This document shows positions 56,431 to 64,000 of a stretch of 64,000 nucleotides of DNA, piece after piece (position 1 is the stretch's first letter; every line of letters begins with the position of its first letter). The translations under genes and the position numbers were made by a program. Under the pieces are notes generated by a model. The model worked only from the letters and a program-made list of their open reading frames with translations, did no database searches and had not been told where the DNA came from. The stretch comes from Dastarcus helophoroides (Eukaryota; Arthropoda; Insecta; Coleoptera; Bothrideridae), in the NCBI GenBank assembly GCA_028583605.1, contig CM053337.1, positions 11,474,969 to 11,538,968 on the forward strand, read 5' to 3'.

Positions 56431-56435
56431 ACAAC

Positions 56436-56795
56436 TTGCCTCGAAAAGCACTTCCTGATGTTGATCTCGTAAGATATGCGAAACAATTTAAAATTCCATA
56501 TTTTAGAGGTGTATTTATGAGAGACACTTTACCTAAAAAAGTATGGAAAAACGAAAGTGGTATAATAAATTTAGATAGCGTTCGTAATGTCGGAACACAT
56601 TGGGTAGCTTATAAGAAACGAAGCGAAGCTGCAGAATATTTCGATAGTTTTGGTAATTTAAAACCACCCAAAGAGCTTGTTAAATATTTACATGTTAAAG
56701 ATTTAATTTACAACAGGGAAAGGTATCAACATTTTAACACATTTAATTGTGGACATGTATGTTTAGAATTTTTAATACAAAAAGGTGGGCATTGA
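56436..56795 (+). CDS. Adenovirus-type cysteine protease, copy B
   Basis: Open 119 codons, ~95% like 41230-41589. His in NVGTHWVAY, Asp in EYFDSFGN, Cys in FNTFNCGHV. As in copy A, the conserved N-terminus begins at TTG with no in-frame ATG. Ends GGH-TGA and is directly followed by a capsid remnant, showing that the minor capsid and most of the major capsid were lost by one deletion. Confidence 0.8.
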   Translation: MPRKALPDVDLVRYAKQFKIPYFRGVFMRDTLPKKVWKNESGIINLDSVRNVGTHWVAYKKRSEAAEYFDSFGNLKPPKELVKYLHVKDLIYNRERYQHFNTFNCGHVCLEFLIQKGGH

Positions 56796-56808
56796 TCGAA
56801 ATCCTAAA

Positions 56809-56920
56809 ATTTGAAAGCAAAGATGAATTTCCAGACAATAGAAAGAGCTATTGCATCATTATTCATGATAAAATAATTGAATATACCCCACTTTCTGAGG
56901 GTGTTAAAAATATAGTGTAG
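56809..56920 (+). pseudogene. C-terminal remnant of the major capsid gene, copy B
   Basis: Frame FESKDEFPDNRKSYCIIIHD ... EYTPLSEGVKNIV, stop at 56918-56920. It matches the last ~37 residues of the copy A gene. Confidence 0.8.
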
Positions 56921-56956
56921 ATGCATAAGCTATAGTTATTTATTGAAAGTGGCAAG

Positions 56957-57436
56957 ATGAAGATCGTTGTAGTAGATATTCAGGGATTTAAAACTCCTAA
57001 TTTTGTTTGTAAAGAATTGGGTATCGTTGATGGATATAAAACGATAAATTACTTATTCAAATCCCCAATATCTTTCAATCAGTTAACAGAAGATGAGAAA
57101 AAACAAGTTAGGTACCTAGAACACAATCATCATGGTCTACGTTACAGCGATGGTGTCGTTAGTTATGAGGACCTACCAAAAGTTTTAGAAGAGAATCTGC
57201 ATGGTGTAAATAGAATATACGTTAAAGGACAAGAAAAAATTGTGGTTCTAAGTTCCGTTTTGATCAATTTGAACCCGATGCCTCAAATAATCAATTTAGA
57301 AGAAGTGAAAAACTGTCCTAATTTAGAAAAAGCTGTTCCTTATTGCATGCATCATAAGATCCATAATTATAAAGTTATTTGTAGTTCGAATAACTGTTGG
57401 ACATTATATAACTTTGTATTAGAATGTTTACCTTAA
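56957..57436 (+). CDS. Polinton-associated VDIQGF protein, intact
   Basis: 159 codons, ATG in a good context (AAGATGA). N-terminal MKIVVVDIQGFKTPNFVCKE resembles the first strand and acidic residue of RNase H/DEDD-type folds; middle NHHGLRYSDG...; then NRIYVKGQEKIVVL; Cys/His-rich end (CPNLEKAVPYCMHHKI, CSSNNCW). I recall similar proteins repeated in insect genomes, but no function. Located after the capsid gene in both copies, so it belongs to the Polinton. A nuclease-like fold is only inference. Confidence 0.6.
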   Translation: MKIVVVDIQGFKTPNFVCKELGIVDGYKTINYLFKSPISFNQLTEDEKKQVRYLEHNHHGLRYSDGVVSYEDLPKVLEENLHGVNRIYVKGQEKIVVLSSVLINLNPMPQIINLEEVKNCPNLEKAVPYCMHHKIHNYKVICSSNNCWTLYNFVLECLP

Positions 57437-57494
57437 TAAATTATTAAAAATATTGATGGTTTTAAATAAAACACCCACATACCTTAAACATCCT

Positions 57495-57941
57495 TTATTT
57501 TTTATATTTTACAATCAATTTTACTATAACATTTAACATTAAAAATAATACAACAATAAAAATTGTATACAATATCGAAAACATATTAGAAATATCTTCC
57601 TCCAATAAACTCGAAAGATTAGATGCTTCATTTATTTTTGATCGTAATGGTTCCAATAAAATCGTTCCCCAGTCCTTTATATCACCTTGGCTCCCATCTT
57701 TAAAAAATAAACGTAATTTGTATTTAATATAAGTTTCATTAGTTTTCGGTGCCGAGATCCAAAAGACTGGTCGATCAGAATTAACAGTAGTTATTCCTAA
57801 AGGTATCCGCAAAGTAGGATCACTTAGATTTTTCGTCTCGTTGAAACATACCACAATAGATTTGACGTTTCTTGGAAAGTCCGTGTAAAAAAATTCATTC
57901 ACCATTGCCGTCAGTAAAACGAAACTTTTCTGTAGAAACAT
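57495..57941 (-). CDS. Single-pass membrane protein of the Polinton
   Basis: 148 codons. MFLQKSFVLLTAMVNEFFY may be part of a signal segment; the central domain is basic/hydrophilic (residues 25-115); a membrane helix is at ~121-143 (LYTIFIVVLFLMLNVIVKLI) with a short KYKK tail. Its stop lies near that of the convergent VDIQGF gene (57436). Copy A keeps only the C-terminus. Possible envelope-associated or attachment protein; unproven. Confidence 0.6.
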   Translation of the reverse strand: MFLQKSFVLLTAMVNEFFYTDFPRNVKSIVVCFNETKNLSDPTLRIPLGITTVNSDRPVFWISAPKTNETYIKYKLRLFFKDGSQGDIKDWGTILLEPLRSKINEASNLSSLLEEDISNMFSILYTIFIVVLFLMLNVIVKLIVKYKK

Positions 57942-58089
57942 CTGGGTTGATTTTTAAATTGGCGAAATTCTTAAATAGTTGAATTTTATTTTCCTATTCA
58001 CTAATGTCACGTTTAAGAATTTATAGTTTGTCAATAAACTCGAAAACTTTCTCATCCAAACTAATGAACTAATGCTTGACAAGTGTACC

Positions 58090-58389
58090 TTAATATTTAT
58101 TTCGTTCCATCATAACCCTCACAATTTCCTCTTGACGCAGCTCTTGATGCGCAGGACACACTTTACATTCAGGTGGCAGCTTTCCCTCCATAATAAACTT
58201 TTCTACCTCTGTCTTATTCCAGTAGTGTGAAAAAATACATTTTTCGTTACATCTAAGCAACTCGCAGATAATTGCACCGGGATATAATTCACCTGTTTCA
58301 TCAAATATTTCGTAGATAACTGGGTCCCACCATCCAGAATAAATACAAGTCATAACACACTTCTCTTCCATGATTGATGCAACTGACAC
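58090..58389 (-). CDS. Small cysteine-rich Polinton protein
   Basis: 99 codons: CVMTCIYSGWWDPVIYEIFD, ELLRCNEKCIFSHYW, PECKVCPAHQELRQ. Cys pairs spaced C-x3-C, C-x3-C and C-x2-C plus His suggest zinc binding. TCAGTTGC lies 12 bases before the ATG, with a TATA-like TAATATAATG further up, just inside the TIR. Missing in copy A. Unrecognised. Confidence 0.55.
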   Translation of the reverse strand: MSVASIMEEKCVMTCIYSGWWDPVIYEIFDETGELYPGAIICELLRCNEKCIFSHYWNKTEVEKFIMEGKLPPECKVCPAHQELRQEEIVRVMMERNKY

Positions 58390-58442
58390 TCTTCATCTAA
58401 ATTGAGCATTATATTAATGGTTCTAACAGTCAGGTGACTATG

Positions 58443-58791
58443 ACGTTTCACAGCAATAATGGCGCCAATAAATTTATTACAACTTTGTTACGAAGCAGCA
58501 CCGCCCCTCAGCCGCACATAGTTTATTTAACGCCTTTTTAAGTCATTCGATGCCACCATCTTGTTCTACACGTCACGCTCTTTCATTTGATACCAAGGAG
58601 CTTCGTAATTGGTCGTTTTATTTACATTTTTTCCAAATAAGGCCCTATTGACACACTTCGTTGCCGCCATCTTGTTCTACACGCCACGCCCTTTTCTTTG
58701 ACACCCAACATGCCCCGCCCCTCTACTTCTTCAGCATGCCATCCGAAGCGTGACGTCATATCTTGTGGTCTAGAACTCTCCTGATATATCT
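58443..58791 (-). repeat. Polinton B right TIR
   Basis: Same family as 49646-50089 but one ~115-bp unit shorter. Contains TGACGTCA at 58751-58758, GCCGCCATCTTG at 58663-58674 and a variant GCCACCATCTTG at 58552-58563. Ends ATATCT as expected. Confidence 0.9.
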
Positions 58792-60408
58792 ACTTATGCT
58801 TTTCTCAAACTTTTGAGTTTCATGTTAAAATTTTTAAACTCAGATATTGTAGAAATTTTCTATAAGTGAAATAAAGATTAAAGTCAAAATTCTCACTAAA
58901 ATAAAATAGAAATTTTAGGTAAAAAAGTACAAACACTTCAAACGAAAAACACTCTTTTCTATTTATTGCGACTGTTATGGTAAAATTTGGACATTTTTCT
59001 TAAAATTTTCGAAAATAATTACATAATTTATGGATTACGTTTCAAATTTAATTTCAAAATGTTTTCGAAATTAACGTTTAATTGTTACCTTTTTCTGTTT
59101 CAAATAAATCTTTGATTACAAACTCAAAATTTTTTACTTTTTTTAAAATAAATTTTGATTTTATTTTTGATATTTCATCTATCCTTTGGGTTTTGTTGAG
59201 TTTTACCCAAAGTATAAGTATAGGTGACCGCCACGACGGGAGTTTTCATCCCCTCCGTAAGCATCAAAGTTAAGTTTTAGTTTAGATAAGCACTTGTAAC
59301 TTGCAGTGAGTAAACTTCTATACTAAAAAAATGGCGTTTTCTTCCTTTCCGTTGGTTCAAGTCACTCTCCGTAAAGTCGTACTTTACAGTTTTTATAAAT
59401 TCTGAGATTTTTGTTTTTTTTAAAATTTCCCGAAATTTCAAGTTTAAATTCGAAATTGCTTGCTCATTTGTGTGTTTTGAATTTTTCCACTTTTAATGCA
59501 TTCGGTTTTTTTTTAAGTTGCAACTTTTTAAAAGATCTTGAAATTTCTGACTCATAAAAATTTCCACCTTTTCCAAAATGTTAACTTTTCCAAAACTTCG
59601 AGGTTATAAAAATAAAAAGTTTTTTTTTTTCATTTCTCCTTCTTTTCGAATACTTGAAAGGTTTTTAAATCTTTTGTTTTTTTTCAAAACAGAAAGTTCA
59701 AAATTTCGACTTCTTTTTCGATTCAATTTTTTTACGATTTCGATTTTTTTTCAAAATTTCGTATTTTCTCAAAGATAGAACTTGTTCAAAATGGAGACTT
59801 TCAAAAGGCGACTTTTTAGAATTACGGTTTTACTCATTCAATTTTTTGAATTTAGTTTTGATAAATTCTCAATTATATTTTGTTGAGCTTTTTGATGTTA
59901 AAATTTCGACATCTTTTCCAAAAATTCAAGTTGAGGTTCGAAAGTTTTTTGAGAAATGTCTGGATGGAGTGAATTGTTTGAAAATTTCGGTCTTTTTCCG
60001 AAATTTTGTTTTATTTTTTTTTGAAAATTTCGAAATTGAAAATTTGGCTTATTTGATTATAACTTTTTTGACCGCAAAATATCAATTTTTTGAAAATTGT
60101 GACATTCAAAATTGCGATTTTCAAAATTTCGATTTCAATTTTAAGGTTGTTTTTTTAATTTTAGAATTTAGATTTTTTCCCAAAATTGTTACTTTTGCAA
60201 AATTTACATAAACAAACTATTGGAAATGGGTTGTGTATGAACCATTTAGTTCAATAAAACACCACACTTTAAGTATCGAGACAGGAAATCTCGGAAGGTG
60301 TGTGATGTCGCGACGAAATTTTAAAATCAACTTCACCGTCGAAACGAAATATTTTCGTAATATTTCCAAATACATCTGGTCTATTTTATGATACACCGCT
60401 AATATATA
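58792..60408. repeat. T-rich degenerate repeats
   Basis: Irregular reiteration of CAAAATTTCGA / TTTTTCAAAATTTCG. Long forward open frames (59578-59778, 59846-60211) consist of Phe/Ile/Lys runs and are compositional. Confidence 0.6.
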
Positions 60409-60829
60409 GCGTGTCCCACTAGTGCGGGAAAGTCCAATATCTATGTTAAAATGAGGAATATATGGATTATTCTTTTTACGGTGTTGTCACATTTCTTGAA
60501 ATGTACAAATTAAAAATATTTTCAACTTCACAGGGTGTTCCACTTTTCCTGGCCAGACACCAACTTTTGTTTTTTAAATAGAAACACACATTTTTTATAT
60601 TTTTTTCGGATTTTACATCAAAAATAAAGGGTACTTTCTGTAGAATAGTCCTATTCGAATATTCACGGTTTTTGAGTTATCTCGCTTGAAAGGTTTTTCT
60701 AGTCGATATTGGCTGCTTACATTATTTGATACTAACAGGTTATGCTCAGAGCTACTATGCCCATTTTTTTATCAGATGTTTAGTAAGGACGACTCTTCCA
60801 AATCGTGCTCCAAAAACTGCCCTGCGTTA

Positions 60830-60911
60830 TACAGGGTGACCAAAATATCATGTCAAAATGGACAATTTAAAAATTGAAAAATTTCGAAAATTTTAAATGC
60901 AACACCCTGTA
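60830..60911. mobile_element. 78-bp mini-element, left-arm copy
   Basis: 60832-60909, CAGGGTGACC...GCAACACCCTG with TA on both sides. Confidence 0.75.
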
Positions 60912-61307
60912 TATTGTCATACCATGAGATGCAGAATGAAAAAATGCGAAGTTTACAAATAGTTTATTTGTAAGATAACGTAGTAGGCACCTGTCAAAGG
61001 ATAATCATACAAATTTTCGAGTGACATAAAGTTCAATAGAAAAGTTACACTAATAATTGTGAAATGAATTACTCTAAAGAAGAATTAATAAATATGGTGT
61101 ACGCCGTAGGAGAAGCTCATGGTAACTGTTTATTGATTGATTATCCTTTGACAGGTGCCTACTACGTTATCTTACAAATAAACTATTTGTAAACTTCGCA
61201 TTTTTTCATAAAAATGAGATTTCATGAGAAACTAATGAATTTAGGTATATGAGCAGGTGTAGCAAAGTTGTAGAGAATTTAATTCTGCATCCCACGGTAT
61301 AAAAATA

Positions 61308-61389
61308 TACAGGGTGTTGCATTTAAAATTTTCGAAAATTTTCAATTTTTAAATTGTCAATTTTGACATGATATTTTGGTCACCCTGTA
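61308..61389. mobile_element. 78-bp mini-element, right-arm copy
   Basis: 61310-61387, the same mini-element in inverted position within the other arm; it therefore inserted before the arm was duplicated. Confidence 0.75.
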
Positions 61390-61813
61390 TAACGCAGGGT
61401 AGTTTTGGAGCACGATTCGAAAGAGTCGTCCTTACTAAACATCTGATAAAAAAATGGGCATAGTAGCTCTTAGCATAACCTGTTAGTATCAAATAATGTA
61501 AGCAGCCAATATCGACTAGAAAAACCTTTCAAGCGAGATAACTCAAAAACCGTGAATATTCGAATAGGACTATTTTACAGAAAGTGCCCTTTATTTTTGA
61601 TGTAGAATCCGAAAAAAATATAAGAAATGTGTGTTTCTATTTAAAAAACAAAAGTTGGTGTCTGGCCAGGAAAAGTGGAACATCCTGTGTAGTTAAAAAT
61701 ATTTTTAATTTGTACATTTCGAGAAATGTGACAACACCGTAAAAAGAATAATCCATATATTTCTCATTTTAACATAGTTATTGGACTTTGCCGCACTAGT
61801 GGGACACGCTGTA

Positions 61814-62709
61814 TATGTCAACGTTAATCTCTTAAAACCTACTTTCAGGAAAGAGACTGACCATCGTTCTTAGAATTAATCATCCACCTAAGAGTGTTCC
61901 AAATAAGTTGAAGTACCCGATCAGATTTCAATTCGTAAAAGATACAGAAAAACTCATAAAGTATTTGAGGGTGTTTAATATTTTACTTTAAAATAAGCAC
62001 CGATAGATTTTTGCTCTCACGTTTTGAACGTGATTTCCAACACAAACCGAGTATTATATGGTTATTATAATCTCCTATCTTTGTCAAAATATAAGATTTA
62101 ATAATAATACTTTCAATTCTTCTGAAATATTATATTTTTTAAAAATTTCTAGTTTTTTCGTCAAAATTATTTCAATAAAAAATGACGGCCTTTCAGAAAA
62201 AAATAATCAAAATATAGAATTTTGAGAATAAAGTCCAAGTTTAGGAAATCCTTTATTTTAAAGGAAAAAGATCAAGAATTTTGGACAAAGATGAATTTCG
62301 AGGAAGAGTCAAATATTAAGAAAAAAATTAAAATTTTTTAAAGAAAGTTAATTTTTAAAAAATGGCGAATTTTGAAAAACTCAAAATTCCGAAAAGGCGA
62401 ATTTCAAGCAAAAAGACGAAATTTCGAGATAACAATAGAAATTTTTCGCAGAAAGTTAAATTTTGAAAAGAGTCAAATTTTGAGAATAGTTGTTTATAAA
62501 TAAGACTAATTTGGAAAAAAAAGTCGAATTTTTCAGAAAAAGACGAATTTCCAAGAAAAGGTTTAAATTTCTAACACCATAAAGGATTGGAATACAAATT
62601 TCGTCCCCTGAAACAAAGAAAGATAAAAAACACAAAAAATGTTTCTCTAACCTGTTTCAATAGCTAAGCTATCATCTTCAGAGAGATACTATTATTTACA
62701 TCTGTTAAT
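61814..62709. other. AT-rich region, no gene
   Basis: 62140-62570 repeats AAAATTTT/GAATTTC motifs like 58792-60240 but in A-rich orientation. Confidence 0.4.
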
Positions 62710-63294
62710 TCATTTGACGTTCTGCACGTAAATAGCTGGCTTAACAAGTCCGTATAACTTATTAGCTGGCCGTGAAGGATTTAAAGACTCGAAAATTGCT
62801 ACCAAGGGTCCTGGAATAGGGAGTAAATCTGAAGGATAAATTCTTAGTAATTTAGCGAGGAATCTTTAGTGGCGTGGATGGATTGTTCCAGCGGAGAGTT
62901 CTGCTCTTAAAGTTTGAATGATGAATATCAGTCCAAAGTAGAGTCTCGACAATAGAGGATGCCATGCATCTTCTTGTCGGCGAAAGTACATATTTTTTTG
63001 CATAATGTCATCCATTAAGTGGACAACATAATACATATGGTACGCACAAGGCGTATACGTACTAGAACCTGGTTCTGGTTTGCCGGTGAGGGGATTTCTC
63101 AGGTAAGGAGTTAGAATAGCTAAAATTAGAGGAGGTGACTTTGTGTGGTCTTTTTGGGATTTGGTAGTCTTGCCTTCACTTTCTTTCAGTTTTAGTCTTG
63201 ACTGGAGACGGGGTTTTGAGCTCTCAGAGTCTAGGTCTCTAACTTGTTCGATTTGAGCTTTAATAGCTTCAGAATCATCAATTTGATGTGACAT
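62710..63294 (-). pseudogene. Partitivirus-like capsid protein fragment (endogenous dsRNA virus element)
   Basis: Minus-strand frame from ATG 63294 (MSHQIDDSEAIKAQ), polar N-terminus, then AYHMYYVVHLMDDI, AWHPLLSRLYFGLIFIIQTL and AGTIHP. An in-frame TAA at 62866-62868 interrupts it, but the same frame continues with LRIYPSDLLPIPGPLVAIF and NKLYGLVKPAIYV until TGA at 62710-62712. The SRLYfG.lFi.QtLRA and LPIPGPLV..F..L blocks in this order resemble capsid proteins of partitiviruses as I remember them. It keeps roughly the N-terminal 190 residues. Other reading: an unknown retrotransposon ORF, since a gypsy pol lies just upstream. Confidence 0.5.
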
Positions 63295-63371
63295 TTTAAT
63301 AAATGTTAGGTATTTTGTGTAGTATATATGAGTTAATGCTTTTTAATCTTATGAAGATTAGAAATGAATCT

Positions 63372-64000
63372 TAGAGCTTCGGGTAAAGCAATTCTGCTAT
63401 TACATTCTCTTTACCTTTGATGTATTTTACCACAGAATCATACTCTTCAAGTATCTTTCTAAATTTTATTAATCTACTAGAAGGATCCGTCATGCTTAAA
63501 AGATAGATTAACGGACGATGATCTGATACAATCGTGAACTTCCTGCCAAATAAATATGGTCTAAAATGTTTTACTGCCCATACTATTGCAAGAAGTTCTT
63601 TTTCTATAGTAGAGTAATTTTTCTCAGATTTATTTAATAATCTACTGGCATATGCAACAGGTTAACGTTACCATTGGTCAAAACTGCACCTATTGAATAT
63701 CCTGAGGCATCTGTTTTCAAAACAAAATTATTAGATTCGGAAAAATAGAGGAATTGTAAAACTGGAGGTGAAATTAACGCTTGCTTCAAATTTTCAAAGG
63801 CTTGTTGATACTCTCTAGTCCATTCAAATATTACACCTTTTTTAGAAAGTCTGTTTAAAGGCACCGCAATTTAAGCAAAGTTATTTATATATTTTCTATA
63901 ATAATTTGCAAAAGCTACAAAGCGTTTAGTCTCATTTGCCTCTTTTGGGATTGGGAATTTTTGAATTGCTTCGATTTTTGATGGATCCGGCAAAACACCT
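63372..64000 (-). pseudogene. Ty3/gypsy reverse transcriptase thumb and RNase H, partial
   Basis: Enters at the window edge with GVLPDPSKIEAIQKFPIP, AFANYYRKYINNFA, then (63634-63864) KKGVIFEWTREYQQAFENLK and NFVLKTDASGYSIGAVL (RNase H catalytic Asp), frameshift, [14 protein letters not shown] (Glu), [10 protein letters not shown] (Asp) and [16 protein letters not shown], ending in a stop at ~63372. Integrase, which normally follows, is absent; the capsid-like gene starts ~75 bases later. Confidence 0.88.

Larger units (their letters stand above)
51811..58791. mobile_element. Polinton/Maverick copy B, truncated, inverted relative to copy A
   Basis: Gene order mirrors copy A: integrase and ATPase (minus), PLA2, hydrophobic protein, protease, capsid remnant, VDIQGF protein (plus), membrane protein and small cysteine protein (minus), right TIR 58443-58791 ending CTGATATATCT. 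PolB, minor capsid and the left TIR are absent. The 38088 and 58791 ends face outward, so the two copies form a 20-kb imperfect inverted repeat. Confidence 0.9.
60407..61813. mobile_element. Palindromic foldback transposon (mariner-derived)
   Basis: 60409-61811: left arm ~60409-61007 and right arm ~61134-61811 are inverted copies at >90% identity by eye, apart from an ~80-bp stretch only in the right arm (61210-61300). Ends GCGTGTCCCACTAGTGCGG / CCGCACTAGTGGGACACGC with TA outside. The 126-bp centre encodes the start of a DUF4817-type transposase (MNYSKEELINMVYAVG from 61064). Confidence 0.9.

Noticed and set aside
59578..60211. Forward ORFs of 66 and 121 codons
   Set aside because: Phe/Lys/Ile runs from T-rich degenerate repeats; no domain.

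Overview
The window looks like an arthropod (most likely insect) genomic stretch: AT-rich, with no convincing host gene, and composed almost entirely of mobile elements, satellite DNA and endogenous virus-like sequences, most of them decayed. This comes from element content (Polinton/Maverick, hAT, Tigger, mariner, Merlin, Ty3/gypsy, LINEs, a tRNA-derived SINE); the species cannot be told from the sequence.

Layout. 1-2296: a PIF/Harbinger-like transposon with ~480-bp inverted repeats built of ~170-bp subrepeats. 2496-7414: a ~312-bp satellite that switches orientation twice and ends against a truncated Polinton-type integrase (7415-8191). 8311-11413: small virus-like genes with their own TATA-type promoters, including a nucleotidyltransferase-like pseudogene. 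11491-15215: a decayed Ty3/gypsy element with 259-bp LTRs and a 4-bp target duplication. 15700-16200: a SINE. 16210-20040: a LINE carrying a second LINE inside its zinc-knuckle region. 20380-24959: a structurally complete hAT element. 27045-29198: a pogo/Tigger element. 29918-30340: gag and leader of another LTR element. 31214-31436: a minisatellite. 32388-38085: mariner-type elements, a solo LTR split by a mariner, and a Merlin fragment.

The centre is 38088-58791, two copies of a Polinton/Maverick (adintovirus-like) element in opposite orientation. Copy A (38088-50089) has both TIRs, family-B DNA polymerase, packaging ATPase, adenovirus-type protease, major and minor capsid genes, a PLA2-domain virion gene and an integrase remnant. 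Copy B (51811-58791) lacks the polymerase and one TIR but keeps a longer integrase, an intact PLA2 core and three intact accessory ORFs. Both are mutated in different places, so neither is functional. The TIRs carry a CRE palindrome and repeated YY1/Pho-like GCCGCCATCTTG sites. Copy A has a solo LTR and a small GC-rich insertion; copy B has a hAT derivative with the same termini as the hAT at 20380.

The right end has a 1.4-kb palindromic foldback transposon (60409-61811), a possible endogenous capsid-gene fragment of a partitivirus-like dsRNA virus (62710-63294), and directly beside it a gypsy RT/RNase H fragment running off the window (63372-64000).

Family names rest on motifs recognised by eye; no search was run.
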